64,000 nt of DNA from Domibacillus indicus (lineage in GTDB: Bacteria > Bacillota > Bacilli > Bacillales > Domibacillaceae), in assembly GCF_023715895.1 (NCBI RefSeq), contig NZ_JAMBOO010000002.1, forward strand, positions 248,001 through 312,000, read 5' to 3'. Numbering within the stretch: the stretch's first letter is position 1; every line of letters begins with the position of its first letter. A program made the translations under genes and the position numbers. A model generated the notes under the pieces. The model saw only the letters and a list, made by a program, of their open reading frames with translations, did not search any database and was not told the origin of the DNA. This document shows positions 17,743 through 25,598 of the stretch, in pieces.

Positions 17743-17775
17743 AATGTTCGAACTCCTTATATAGCCGAAATAACT

Positions 17776-18240
17776 TTATTGAATCGTTTCCTGTTTTAAA
17801 GCTGCCATAATTTGCCCGTCCAGCTTTTCGGCTGCCTGTAAATCGTATGTTTTTTCGGAAACAGGTTCTACTGTAATTCTCGATCCATAAAACATAACAT
17901 CCCGCACTTCTTTAATAGACACTTCGATAACGGATGCTTTTAACGGTACTCCCTCTAAATGATAGGATAGGATTTTTGCACTACCACTGATTGTATAAGC
18001 CGATTCGGAGGCAAAAACAGCCAGGGAAACCAGTGCATTTTTATGAATATTATGGATGATTTTTGAACGGCTGTCTACCGCTATACGCAGCGTTGTATCA
18101 TTTAAAGCATACACCCAGGAAATCGCATTCATAAAAGGGGCCCCTGTTTCCGCATCTACTGTCGAAAAAAATGAAAGGCGTTCCGATTGAAGTGCTTCGA
18201 ACAATTCCGGTATTAAATATGGTTCGTTTCGATTTGCCAA
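17776..18240 (-). CDS. Pyridoxamine 5'-phosphate oxidase-like flavin-binding split-barrel protein
   Basis: A 154-residue protein with the FMN-binding split-barrel fold pattern: an N-terminal helix, FFSTVDAETGAPFMNAISWVY near residue 26, and DSRSKIIHNIHKN near 58, which resembles the flavin phosphate-binding region. The substrate cannot be read from sequence. TTG at 18240 is chosen because AAGGAG lies 8 bases upstream; the GTG at 18246 overlaps the site. It is probably cotranscribed with the downstream HD-GYP gene. This pair replaces the ylaJK genes of B. subtilis. Confidence 0.75.
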   Translation of the reverse strand: MANRNEPYLIPELFEALQSERLSFFSTVDAETGAPFMNAISWVYALNDTTLRIAVDSRSKIIHNIHKNALVSLAVFASESAYTISGSAKILSYHLEGVPLKASVIEVSIKEVRDVMFYGSRITVEPVSEKTYDLQAAEKLDGQIMAALKQETIQ

Positions 18241-18346
18241 CGCCACCGCTCCTTCTGACTTTTCTCCTATTATACCGATATTCTGTCTGCATTTCTATAT
18301 GCTGCCCTCTCCCATGTTATACTACTTGTAAAACGGAGGTGCCTCT

Positions 18347-18550
18347 ATGAGAGTAAAATGCATAATGTGTGACAAAATTGAATCAATTGACGATCAATTG
18401 CCTTCTGCTAAAAAGCTGCGCAACCGGCCTATTCATACCTATATGTGTGAAGCATGCCGGGCACGTATTGCGGAAAAAACCGAGCAGCGAATCCGTACAG
18501 GACAGTTTTTTGTTTATCGTTCTGGCAAAGAAAAAGAGTGGCTTTCATAA
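18347..18550 (+). CDS. ylaI: YlaI family small zinc-finger protein (DUF2197)
   Basis: A 67-residue protein with two CxxC pairs (CIMC near residue 5 and CEAC near 34) that would bind one zinc ion, followed by a basic helix (RARIAEKTEQRI). Function is unknown; the family is conserved in Bacillales. A strong ribosome site (GGAGGTG) precedes the ATG, and an extended -10 (TGTTATACT) lies upstream. Its end overlaps the start of the next gene by 13 bases. Confidence 0.88.
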   Translation: MRVKCIMCDKIESIDDQLPSAKKLRNRPIHTYMCEACRARIAEKTEQRIRTGQFFVYRSGKEKEWLS

Positions 18551-18963
18551 GAAGCCTTCTGTTGGCTGGCACTGCAGGAGGAATAGTACTCGGCTTTTTT
18601 TTAAAGGCAGCCGAATGGCTTACAGGAAAAAAAGTGTATACCTTACTGCTGAACGTTGATTTCATTCCTCTTCTTAACCGAATCGTGTGGCCGGAATGGA
18701 TGGAATTCTTCTTTCACTTACTTCTTTCTTTTTCGATTACAGCTGTTTTTTTGGGACTGCTTTCCAAAACGAAGCGGCCTTTTACAACTGCTTTTGTTCT
18801 TGTGCTGCCGACTGTTTTTCTGTACTACCCTTTATCTATACTTTCCCACAAGCCCGTTGCTGCTCCGTACAATGGACAGGCTTTTGGCTGGTGGGCAGCA
18901 GGACACGCTTTATATGCCCTTGTCCTTGGTCTGTACGGGCAAAAAATAAAGCGGGAGGCATAA
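18538..18963 (+). CDS. Unrecognised four-span membrane protein coupled to ylaI
   Basis: About 141 residues from GTG at 18538, with four predicted helices (near residues 5-25, 48-72, 77-100, 118-137). I do not recognise the family. The start is inferred: the frame is open from 18454, but the upstream part only shadows ylaI, whereas GTG at 18538 gives a normal membrane N-terminus (MAFIRS) 13 bases before the ylaI stop, suggesting translational coupling. Its TAA lies in the loop of the shared terminator. Confidence 0.6.
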   Translation: MAFIRSLLLAGTAGGIVLGFFLKAAEWLTGKKVYTLLLNVDFIPLLNRIVWPEWMEFFFHLLLSFSITAVFLGLLSKTKRPFTTAFVLVLPTVFLYYPLSILSHKPVAAPYNGQAFGWWAAGHALYALVLGLYGQKIKREA

Positions 18964-18978
18964 GCCCCCCGCTTTATT
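18945..18978. terminator. Bidirectional terminator overlapping two stop codons
   Basis: AATAAAGCGGG...GGC pairs with GCC...CCCGCTTTATT. The TAA of the + strand gene (18961-18963) sits in the loop, and the ylaH stop starts at the other edge (18978). Confidence 0.8.
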
Positions 18979-19292
18979 CAGCGTGCGGTTCTTTCTTGTT
19001 TTTGATGCTTTCTCAGCCTGAATTTATACGCCCCTAACACAAGGGCAGCTACAATCAGGCTTTCAACAACCGGCAGCTGGTAAGACAGGATTAAAAGCAG
19101 CAGGGAGCCGGCCGCAAGGGAAACATAAACGATGGCGTTTTGCCACATTTTTAGTTTTTTTGCAAACCCGAGATTATAAACGAGAATGGAGAGGGCAATT
19201 AAAACAGCCCAATAAATATAGATCGCTGTTTGAACACCAAATGATTCAATAAGAGCCCGGAGAAGCGGGCCGACATGTTCCAATCCTTCCAC
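18978..19292 (-). CDS. ylaH: YlaH-like membrane protein
   Basis: A 104-residue protein with three predicted helices and the family segment LVYNLGFAKKLKMWQN near residue 38, ending in a basic tail. Function is unknown; the family is conserved next to typA in bacilli. GTG at 19292 is 7 bases from GGGAGG, while ATG at 19298 is only one base from it, so the shorter start is preferred. It lies 31 bases downstream of typA and is likely cotranscribed with it. Confidence 0.85.
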   Translation of the reverse strand: MEGLEHVGPLLRALIESFGVQTAIYIYWAVLIALSILVYNLGFAKKLKMWQNAIVYVSLAAGSLLLLILSYQLPVVESLIVAALVLGAYKFRLRKHQKQERTAR

Positions 19293-19323
19293 ACTCATTC
19301 CTCCCTATCCTTATGCTTAATGC

Positions 19324-21153
19324 TTAGTCCTGCTTATTCTTTTTCGCTGCGCGCTCACGTTCGTTTTTATCTAGGATTTTTTTGCGAAGACGGATCGATT
19401 CCGGCGTTAATTCGCAGTATTCATCATCATTCAAGTACTCAAGCGCTTCTTCAAGAGACATAATGCGCGGCTTTTTCATTGTAGCGGTTTGATCTTTGTT
19501 TGCAGAACGGACATTGGTTGCCTGTTTTGTTTTTGCGATATTTACCGTTAAATCATTGTCACGTGTATGTTCGCCCACGATCATACCGGCATAAATTTCT
19601 GTACCCGCTTCGACAAAAATCGTTCCGCGGTCTTCCACACCCATGATGCCGTATGTTGATGCTTTTCCAGTTTCCTGCGATACAAGAACGCCCTGACGGC
19701 GGCCGCCGATGCGTCCTTTTTGCATTGGCTGATAGCTGTCAAACGTGTGGTTGATAATGCCGTAACCGCGTGTCATGGTTAAAAACTCTGTTGTGTATCC
19801 GATCAATCCACGTGCAGGCACCATGAAAATCAAGCGGACCTGGCCGTTTCCATTGTTGATCATGTCGAGCATTTCACCTTTACGCTCACCCATTGATTCG
19901 ATGATAGAGCCGGTGTATTCTTCCGGCACATCAATTTGAACGCGTTCAACCGGTTCACATTGAACTCCATCAATTTCGCGAACGATAACCTGCGGCTTCG
20001 ATACTTGAAGCTCGAATCCTTCACGGCGAAGGTTTTCAATTAAAATGGATAAGTGAAGCTCGCCACGCCCTGATACGATCCACTCATCCGGAGAAGCGGT
20101 ATTTTCAACACGAAGGCTGACATCTGTTTCAAGCTGTGCATGAAGACGTTCTTCGATTTTTCTTGATGTAACAAATTTCCCTTCGCGGCCAGCGAATGGG
20201 CTGTTGTTTACAAGGAAGTTCATTTGCAATGTTGGCTCATCAATGCGAAGTACCGGAAGTGCTTCTTGATGCTCCATTGGTGTAACTGTTTCACCAACGT
20301 TAATATCTTCCATGCCGGAAACGGCTACAAGATCGCCGGCTTTTGCCGTTTCAATTTCAACCCGTTTTAATCCAAGGAAGCCAAACATTTTTGTTACACG
20401 GAACTGTTTTACTTTACCGTCAAGCTTCATTAACGCTACAGACTGTCCAACAGACATTTCGCCGCGGAAAACACGGCCGATTCCGATACGGCCTAAATAG
20501 TCATTGTAATCAAGAAGAGCTACCTGGAATTGAAGCGGCTCGTCACTGTTATCAACCGGTGCCGGGATATGTTCGATAATCGCTTCGTATAGTGCTTCCA
20601 TGTTTTCATCTTGTTTTTCCGGATCTGTACTTGCAGTTCCGTTAATACCAGACGCATAAATAACCGGGAATTCAAGCTGCTCATCGTTTGCATCAAGCTC
20701 AATGAAAAGCTCAAGTACTTCATCTACTACTTCTGCCGGACGGGCAAAATCACGGTCAATTTTGTTAACAACAACAATCGGACGCAAATTTTGCTCTAGT
20801 GCTTTTTTCAATACGAAGCGTGTCTGAGGCATGCAGCCTTCGTACGCATCGACAACAAGTAAAACACCGTCAACCATTTTCATGATCCGCTCTACTTCGC
20901 CGCCGAAGTCAGCGTGTCCTGGTGTATCCAAAATGTTGATTTTTGTATCTTTATATTGAATCGCAGTATTTTTAGCGAGAATTGTAATACCGCGTTCGCG
21001 TTCAAGGTCGTTTGAATCCATCGCGCGCTCTTCTACATGCTCATTTGAACGAAAAATACCTGACTGCTTCAATAACTGATCGACCAGCGTTGTTTTTCCG
21101 TGGTCAACGTGGGCGATAATCGCGATGTTCCGTAAATCGTTTCTTGTTTTCAA
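19324..21153 (-). CDS. typA: Ribosome-associated GTPase TypA/BipA
   Basis: A 609-residue translational GTPase of the EF-G-like class that binds ribosomes and helps 50S assembly, notably at low temperature or stress. G-domain motifs are [10 protein letters not shown] (P-loop, near residue 15), GITI (switch I), DTPGHADFG (G3) and VVNKIDR (G4). Domain II, the EF-G III/V-like domains and the TypA-specific C-terminal domain follow. The start is TTG at 21153, 7 bases after AGGAGG; no ATG fits. Confidence 0.97.
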   Translation of the reverse strand: MKTRNDLRNIAIIAHVDHGKTTLVDQLLKQSGIFRSNEHVEERAMDSNDLERERGITILAKNTAIQYKDTKINILDTPGHADFGGEVERIMKMVDGVLLVVDAYEGCMPQTRFVLKKALEQNLRPIVVVNKIDRDFARPAEVVDEVLELFIELDANDEQLEFPVIYASGINGTASTDPEKQDENMEALYEAIIEHIPAPVDNSDEPLQFQVALLDYNDYLGRIGIGRVFRGEMSVGQSVALMKLDGKVKQFRVTKMFGFLGLKRVEIETAKAGDLVAVSGMEDINVGETVTPMEHQEALPVLRIDEPTLQMNFLVNNSPFAGREGKFVTSRKIEERLHAQLETDVSLRVENTASPDEWIVSGRGELHLSILIENLRREGFELQVSKPQVIVREIDGVQCEPVERVQIDVPEEYTGSIIESMGERKGEMLDMINNGNGQVRLIFMVPARGLIGYTTEFLTMTRGYGIINHTFDSYQPMQKGRIGGRRQGVLVSQETGKASTYGIMGVEDRGTIFVEAGTEIYAGMIVGEHTRDNDLTVNIAKTKQATNVRSANKDQTATMKKPRIMSLEEALEYLNDDEYCELTPESIRLRKKILDKNERERAAKKNKQD

Positions 21154-21309
21154 CCTATTTCCTCCTGCCTTTTCTAGAAACTTCGTTTTGTTCGGTTTCC
21201 ATTAACTGAACTATTATACCACATCATAACCACGATGCCTATTTGGAAAAAGCGGCATTGCAAAAAAAGATCTCGTTGTACTACAATAGACAAAAAGGAG
21301 GTCTGCACT

Positions 21310-21495
21310 TTGCCTACTATTCAATGGCCGTTTTTAGGATTTGCTGTTTTAGCCGCTGCATGCATGATTGGCATCGGTATTGCCATCGGTGAAGGAAGTA
21401 TTTTAGGCGGCGCGCTCTCTATTATCCTGCTTCTCGCTGTTATGGGATTTGGATTTTCGTACAAAGCGAAAATGCGCCGGGCAGGCAAATTATAA
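21310..21495 (+). CDS. ylaF: YlaF family small membrane protein (DUF5325)
   Basis: A 61-residue protein with two hydrophobic helices (about 6-27 and 30-50) and a basic C-terminus, divergent from typA as in B. subtilis. Function is unknown. TTG at 21310 is chosen: AAAGGAGGT ends 7 bases upstream, and the frame upstream of it looks non-coding. Confidence 0.75.
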   Translation: MPTIQWPFLGFAVLAAACMIGIGIAIGEGSILGGALSIILLLAVMGFGFSYKAKMRRAGKL

Positions 21496-21564
21496 AAAGG
21501 TACAAGGTAACAATGCCTGGTGCCGGGCCGAGTAACGCCCTACATATAACGGACTGCTTACAAT

Positions 21565-21600
21565 AAAAAGGAACAGCCGCACAAAGCGCTGTTCTTTTTT
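21565..21600. terminator. Bidirectional terminator, ylaF / yktC
   Basis: AAAAGGAACAGC pairs with GCTGTTCTTTTT around a 10-base loop, between convergent genes. Confidence 0.8.
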
Positions 21601-21601
21601 A

Positions 21602-22390
21602 TTAGCTCAAATACTTTTTTAAAATGTCCTCATAAAGACCCGGCGCTGCCGCAAAAACCGGATTGATGGAAAGCATATCAATTTCTTCTCCGCTAATCGT
21701 GCTCACAATGCCGCCCGCTTCTTCGACAATTATTTTGCCGCCGGCAAAATCCCACGGCGCATTCCGCATTGTAATATAGGCGCTTAAACGCCCTGAAGCT
21801 ATATAAGCAAGTTCCAGCGCTGCTGATCCGTATGATCTTACTCCGCGCACATCTTTCGCCAGCTGGATGAGTTTGTTTTGATCAAAATGCCGATTGTTAA
21901 TCAGCCAAGTGGCACTAATCCCTAATATAGCCGTTTCAACCGGTACTTGTTCGAGTTTTTGAAGCGGTGTATCGTTCATCCAGGCCCCCTGTCCTTTTCT
22001 GGCATGATAAAGCTCGTCATGAACAATATCATATATGTATCCAAGCTGGCCGATACCGTCCTCATAAATACCGATAGAGATGGCGAAATTACGCTGCTGG
22101 TGAACAAAATTCATCGTACCGTCAATCGGGTCGATCATCCATATCACACCATCAAGCGATTTGATTTGATCTCCCTGGCCTTCTTCACCTAAAATACGAT
22201 GATCAGGAAAGTGGGAGCGGATATTCTCTATAAAAAACCGCTCTGTTTCCTGGTCTACATTTGTCACTAAATCATTCGGATTTGACTTTGTCTGAATGGT
22301 GAGCGAATTAGTAAAGGATGCGCGTATATTTGTGCCGGCTTCCTGAATCCACCGCTTCACCGTTTGGTCTATTTTTGTCCAATTCGCCAT
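21602..22390 (-). CDS. yktC: Inositol monophosphatase family protein (YktC)
   Basis: A 262-residue Mg-dependent phosphatase of the SuhB/IMPase family, known to act on inositol monophosphate and related sugar phosphates. Metal-binding motifs are GEEGQGD (near residue 68), WMIDPIDGTMNFVH (near 84) and the C-terminal APWDFAGGKIIVEEAGG (near 208). Length and place match B. subtilis YktC. It has its own terminator and converges on ylaF. Confidence 0.92.
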   Translation of the reverse strand: MANWTKIDQTVKRWIQEAGTNIRASFTNSLTIQTKSNPNDLVTNVDQETERFFIENIRSHFPDHRILGEEGQGDQIKSLDGVIWMIDPIDGTMNFVHQQRNFAISIGIYEDGIGQLGYIYDIVHDELYHARKGQGAWMNDTPLQKLEQVPVETAILGISATWLINNRHFDQNKLIQLAKDVRGVRSYGSAALELAYIASGRLSAYITMRNAPWDFAGGKIIVEEAGGIVSTISGEEIDMLSINPVFAAAPGLYEDILKKYLS

Positions 22391-22527
22391 GATACAGCCC
22401 CCGTCTCACTTCTATTCCGTTTTTTATCACCTTACACGAAATAAAAAGGCTTATCAAGTTTTTCCAACTTCTCACGATATGGTAACATTAATATGAAAAA
22501 TGATTTACAGGAAAGGATTACACTCTC

Positions 22528-23145
22528 ATGAATTTTACCGGTTTTACAGAAGAAGATTTTCAGGTCTTCCAAATAAATGGTCTTACAGAAAGAATGACCG
22601 CCATACAGGAACGGATCCAGCCGAAATTCAATCAGCTCGGCAGCGCTCTGGCCGATGATTTGGCAGCACTGCTCGGACAGGAAATGTTTTTACACATTGC
22701 ACGCCACGCGCGACGTAAAGTGAATCCGCCAAACGATACATGGCTTGCTGTGGCAGACAACAAGCGTGGATATAAGCAGCACCCCCATTTTCAAGTCGGC
22801 TTGTTTGACGATCATGTTTTCGTTTGGCTTGCTTTTATTTACGAGCTGCCGCGTAAAAAAGAAATTGCTCAAACCTTCTTAACTCATCAGCAGATGCTCC
22901 ATAATACGATACCCACTGACTATGTGGTGTCTCTCGATCATTTGAAAAAAGACGCTCAAACGTGGGAAGAGCTGGACGTTGAACAGGCTCTCGAGCGGTT
23001 CCGGGATGTAAAAAAAGCGGAGCTTTTAATTGGCCGCCACATTCAAGCGGATGACCCCGTGCTGCAGGATGGAAAAGCACTTTATACCCTTATTAAAGAA
23101 ACGTTTGAAACACTTCTTCCTATTTACCAGCTTGCTTATAAATAA
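22528..23145 (+). CDS. yktB: YktB family protein (DUF1054)
   Basis: A 205-residue soluble protein of the UPF0637/DUF1054 family, function unknown. Recognition rests on the N-terminal FTGFTEEDFQVF, the central ARHARRKVNPPNDTWLA, and placement between yktC and yktA. GGAAAGGA precedes the ATG. It ends before a hairpin shared with yktA. Confidence 0.9.
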   Translation: MNFTGFTEEDFQVFQINGLTERMTAIQERIQPKFNQLGSALADDLAALLGQEMFLHIARHARRKVNPPNDTWLAVADNKRGYKQHPHFQVGLFDDHVFVWLAFIYELPRKKEIAQTFLTHQQMLHNTIPTDYVVSLDHLKKDAQTWEELDVEQALERFRDVKKAELLIGRHIQADDPVLQDGKALYTLIKETFETLLPIYQLAYK

Positions 23146-23146
23146 A

Positions 23147-23181
23147 CAGCAGCCCATTTCCTCTGCCGAAATGGGCTGCTG
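23147..23181. terminator. Bidirectional terminator, yktB / yktA
   Basis: CAGCAGCCCATTTC pairs with GAAATGGGCTGCTG around a 7-base loop between the convergent genes. Confidence 0.8.
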
Positions 23182-23184
23182 TAT

Positions 23185-23454
23185 TTACATGCGTATTTTT
23201 GTTTGTTCAGGAGCCTGCTTCATTTTTTGAACAGCCCGGTAGGAAGAATAGCCGCTTACTTCTTCAAACTCATTGCAAATGCGCTTTTCTTCTGCTTTTC
23301 CTGGCACAATTTCTTTAAAGCGGCGATACCGCTCCATTAACGTTTCTTTGGCAATTCCTTTTTCATAAGCCTGTTCAATGGCTTCGAAAAAGGAAACGAC
23401 ATCAATCACTTCTTCCGTTGACCAGTCCGTTGAAAACGGGTACGAATATTCCAT
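23185..23454 (-). CDS. yktA: UPF0223 family protein (YktA)
   Basis: An 89-residue small helical protein with the family start [19 protein letters not shown] and the segment [17 protein letters not shown]. Function is unknown. ATG at 23454 is 6 bases after GGGAGGTG, better than the GTG three codons upstream, which overlaps that site. It is divergent from speA. Confidence 0.9.
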   Translation of the reverse strand: MEYSYPFSTDWSTEEVIDVVSFFEAIEQAYEKGIAKETLMERYRRFKEIVPGKAEEKRICNEFEEVSGYSSYRAVQKMKQAPEQTKIRM

Positions 23455-23522
23455 TTTTCTCACCTCCCTTTATTTATTCGCTTTTGTACAAGTCATCTCC
23501 TTGCTTGGGAAGAAAAATTTCT

Positions 23523-23550
23523 TTGCAAGGACCATGCAAAGTGCTATAAT
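23523..23550 (+). promoter_or_regulatory. SigA promoter of speA
   Basis: A -35 TTGCAA (23523-23528), 16-base spacer and -10 TATAAT (23545-23550), with an extended TGC before the -10. Confidence 0.75.
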
Positions 23551-23587
23551 TCTTTTGCTTTAGCGAATGATTAGAAAAGAGGTGGAA

Positions 23588-25063
23588 ATGGCGTTGTCAC
23601 AACACGAAACACCATTATTTGACGGGCTTCTTCGCCACGCCGAACGGAACCCAGTTCAATTTCATATTCCAGGTCATAAAAAAGGAAGCGGAATGGACCC
23701 CGTCTTCAAAGAATTTATCGGAGAAAATGCGCTTTCCATTGATTTAATTAATATTGCACCCCTTGATGACCTCCATCAGCCGCACGGTATCATTAAAGAA
23801 GCCCAGCAGCTGGCTGCCGAGGCATTTGGTGCTGACCATACGTTTTTCTCTGTTCAAGGAACAAGTGGAGCTATTATGACGATGATTATGGCCGTTTGCG
23901 GACCTGGTGAAAAAATCATTGTACCGCGTAATGTCCATAAATCCATTATGACCGCGATTGTATTTTCTGGTGCAGTTCCGATCTTTATTCACCCTGAAAT
24001 TGATAAAGATTTAGGAATTTCGCATGGTATTACAACCGAGTCTGTTACTCGGGCATTAACAGAGCATCCGGATGCAAAAGGCCTGCTCGTGATTAACCCG
24101 ACGTACTTCGGCATTGCGGGCGATTTAAAACAAATCGTTGATATTGCCCATTCATTCAACGTTCCCGTTCTTGTCGACGAAGCACACGGTGTTCATATCC
24201 ATTTTCATGAAGACCTTCCGATTTCGGCTATGCAGGCAGGAGCCGATATGGCGGCCACGAGTGTGCATAAGCTGGGCGGTTCTATGACCCAGAGCTCTAT
24301 CTTAAATGTACGCGAAGGACTTGTATCCGTAAATCGTGTACAGACGATTTTGAGTATGCTGACAACGACATCTACGTCTTATATCCTGCTTGCTTCCCTT
24401 GACACCGCACGGAGACACCTTGCGATCAACGGGCATCAAATTATTGAGCAGACCCTGAAACACGCGCAGGAAACACGAAAAAAAATAAACGAAATTGATC
24501 ACCTGTATTGTGTAGGTGAAGAAATTCTAGGCTCAAAAGCCACGTATGATTATGACCCGACCAAACTGATTGTTTCTGTTAAGAACCTTGGTATAAGCGG
24601 CCATGATGCAGAAAAATGGCTCCGGGACCGTTATAACATCGAGGTAGAGCTCAGTGATTTATACAACATTCTCTGCATTATTACACCAGGGGATACGAAA
24701 GAAGATTGTGAACTGCTTGTGAAAGCCTTAACTGAAATGGCAGCTTCCTTTAAAGGCACTGTTCAGTCTAGATATGCGCATGTAATGCTGCCGGATATCC
24801 CGCTGTTAGCACTGTCTCCTCGCGAAGCTTTTTATAGCGAGACAGAAACAGTCCCGCTTGATGAATCAGCAGGCCGGATCATGGCAGAATTTATGATGGT
24901 TTACCCACCGGGTATCCCGATTTTTATTCCGGGTGAAATCATTACAGAAGAAAACCTGCGTTATGTAAAAGAAAACGTAGCAGCCGGACTTCCTGTTCAA
25001 GGCCCGGAAGATGAAGAATTAAAAACATTACGTGTGATCCGCGAACGCAAGCCGATTTATTAA
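23588..25063 (+). CDS. speA: Arginine decarboxylase (SpeA)
   Basis: A 491-residue PLP enzyme of the Orn/Lys/Arg decarboxylase class I fold that converts arginine to agmatine, the first step of polyamine synthesis. Features are VQFHIPGHKKGSGMDP near residue 20, DEAHGVHIHFH near 205, the Schiff-base lysine in TSVHKLGGSMTQSS near 230, and a C-terminal MVYPPGIPIFIPGE. ATG at 23588 is 5 bases after AGAGG; the TTG at 23594 corresponds to the B. subtilis start (MSQHETPL) and is equally possible. It faces the SR1P genes across a shared terminator. Confidence 0.95.
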   Translation: MALSQHETPLFDGLLRHAERNPVQFHIPGHKKGSGMDPVFKEFIGENALSIDLINIAPLDDLHQPHGIIKEAQQLAAEAFGADHTFFSVQGTSGAIMTMIMAVCGPGEKIIVPRNVHKSIMTAIVFSGAVPIFIHPEIDKDLGISHGITTESVTRALTEHPDAKGLLVINPTYFGIAGDLKQIVDIAHSFNVPVLVDEAHGVHIHFHEDLPISAMQAGADMAATSVHKLGGSMTQSSILNVREGLVSVNRVQTILSMLTTTSTSYILLASLDTARRHLAINGHQIIEQTLKHAQETRKKINEIDHLYCVGEEILGSKATYDYDPTKLIVSVKNLGISGHDAEKWLRDRYNIEVELSDLYNILCIITPGDTKEDCELLVKALTEMAASFKGTVQSRYAHVMLPDIPLLALSPREAFYSETETVPLDESAGRIMAEFMMVYPPGIPIFIPGEIITEENLRYVKENVAAGLPVQGPEDEELKTLRVIRERKPIY

Positions 25064-25065
25064 AA

Positions 25066-25096
25066 AAAGAGCCGCTCCAGTTGGAGCGGCTCTTTA
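25066..25096. terminator. Bidirectional terminator, speA / SR1-like RNA
   Basis: AAAGAGCCGCTCC pairs with GGAGCGGCTCTTT with an AGTT loop. It can end speA on the + strand and the SR1P transcript on the - strand. Confidence 0.85.
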
Positions 25097-25105
25097 TCTA
25101 TCCGT

Positions 25106-25222
25106 TCAGTCATCACTCTCTGTTTCATGATCACAGCCACAATGAGAGTATAAAACTGTCACCTTTTCTTCTTCAAAGTGCTCAATTGTTGCTTTGCATG
25201 ACTTGCAGATGATTGTTCCCAT
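25106..25222 (-). CDS. GapA-binding peptide SR1P, copy A
   Basis: A 38-residue peptide with the family start MGTIICKSC, a central acidic FEEEKVTVLY and a second cysteine pair CGC, so a likely small zinc-binding fold. In B. subtilis SR1P binds glyceraldehyde-3-phosphate dehydrogenase GapA and boosts its link to RNase J1. The genome location also matches. The ribosome site is AGGGGGTT, slightly weaker than in copy B. It differs from copy B by one residue (Lys10 here, Gln10 there). Confidence 0.9.
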   Translation of the reverse strand: MGTIICKSCKATIEHFEEEKVTVLYSHCGCDHETESDD

Positions 25223-25309
25223 GTTTTATAACCCCCTGTTTTTGTTTTTGAAAGCGATTTATGTTTATTAAATTTATATCCACTTGGAGCGGCTCTTTTA
25301 GCTATCCGT

Positions 25310-25426
25310 TCAGTCGTCACTTTCAGTTTCATGATCACAGCCACAATGAGAGTATAAAACTGTCACCTTTTCTTCTTCGAAATGCTCAATTGTTGCTTGG
25401 CAAGACTTGCAGATGATTGTTCCCAT
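25310..25426 (-). CDS. GapA-binding peptide SR1P, copy B (promoter-proximal)
   Basis: A 38-residue SR1P, same length and cysteine pattern as copy A (Cys6, Cys9, Cys28, Cys30), with AGGAGGTT 9 bases before the ATG. The two ORFs differ at seven bases, six of them silent, one giving Gln10 instead of Lys10. This pattern implies that both peptides are under selection for sequence. RNase J1 (rnjA), a known SR1P-GapA partner system, is encoded further along this window. Confidence 0.9.
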   Translation of the reverse strand: MGTIICKSCQATIEHFEEEKVTVLYSHCGCDHETESDD

Positions 25427-25479
25427 GTTTTATAACCTCCTGTTTTTGTTTTTGAAAGCGTTTTATGTTTCTTGAGTTA

Positions 25480-25527
25480 ATAATAATATAACACATTTAA
25501 AATTTCAAGCTCTAATTGTATAACATA
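25480..25527 (-). promoter_or_regulatory. SR1 promoter with two CcpN-type operator boxes
   Basis: On the - strand a -35 TTGAAA (25508-25503), 17-base spacer and -10 TATTAT (25485-25480) are seen. Two 11-mers, TATGTTATACA (25527-25517) and TGTGTTATATT (25495-25485), both match the CcpN operator consensus TRTGHYATAYW as I recall it. They lie 32 bases apart, one upstream of the -35 and one in the spacer touching the -10. CcpN represses SR1, gapB and pckA during glycolysis in B. subtilis. Two weaker cre-like sequences (TGAAAGCG then TTTTAT or ATTTAT) occur in the leaders of both copies. Confidence 0.8.
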
Positions 25528-25545
25528 TTTAAAAACGGGACAAAA

Positions 25546-25582
25546 AACCCCCGGTTTCCTAAAATAAGGAAACCGGGGGTTT
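25546..25582 (-). terminator. Terminator of the pdh operon
   Basis: ACCCCCGGTTTCCT pairs with AGGAAACCGGGGGT, followed by a T-run on the - strand, just after pdhD. Confidence 0.9.
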
Positions 25583-25598
25583 CAATGTAATCATTCGA

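Larger units (their letters stand above)
25066..25473 (-). ncRNA. Predicted SR1-like dual-function RNA carrying two SR1P ORFs
   Basis: From the promoter at 25480-25508, transcription should begin near 25473, pass SR1P copy B and copy A and end at the hairpin 25066-25096, about 400 bases. B. subtilis SR1 is a ~205-base RNA in the same place (between pdhD and speA) that both base-pairs with ahrC mRNA and encodes SR1P. Copy B has lost a complete terminator, so readthrough into copy A is expected. Pairing with an ahrC mRNA cannot be tested in this window. Confidence 0.65.
25081..25487. repeat. Tandem duplication, period ~204 bp, carrying the SR1P gene twice
   Basis: Unit A (25081-25283) and unit B (25284-25487) are direct repeats. 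Both begin with the right arm of the speA terminator (TTGGAGCGGCTCTTT), contain one SR1P ORF, its ribosome site and a leader, and start to diverge near 25270/25475. The start codons lie 204 bases apart. Unit B has no left terminator arm, so the junction cut the hairpin in half. Confidence 0.9.

Noticed and set aside
21496-21565. GC-rich stretch GCCTGGTGCCGGGC before the yktC terminator
   Set aside because: Considered as a riboswitch or small RNA, but it is short, no conserved core could be recognised, and the adjacent hairpin explains termination.
25159-25344. 61-residue - strand ORF across the SR1P repeats
   Set aside because: It is out of frame with both SR1P ORFs and spans the duplication junction without a ribosome site; it is a shadow of the repeat.
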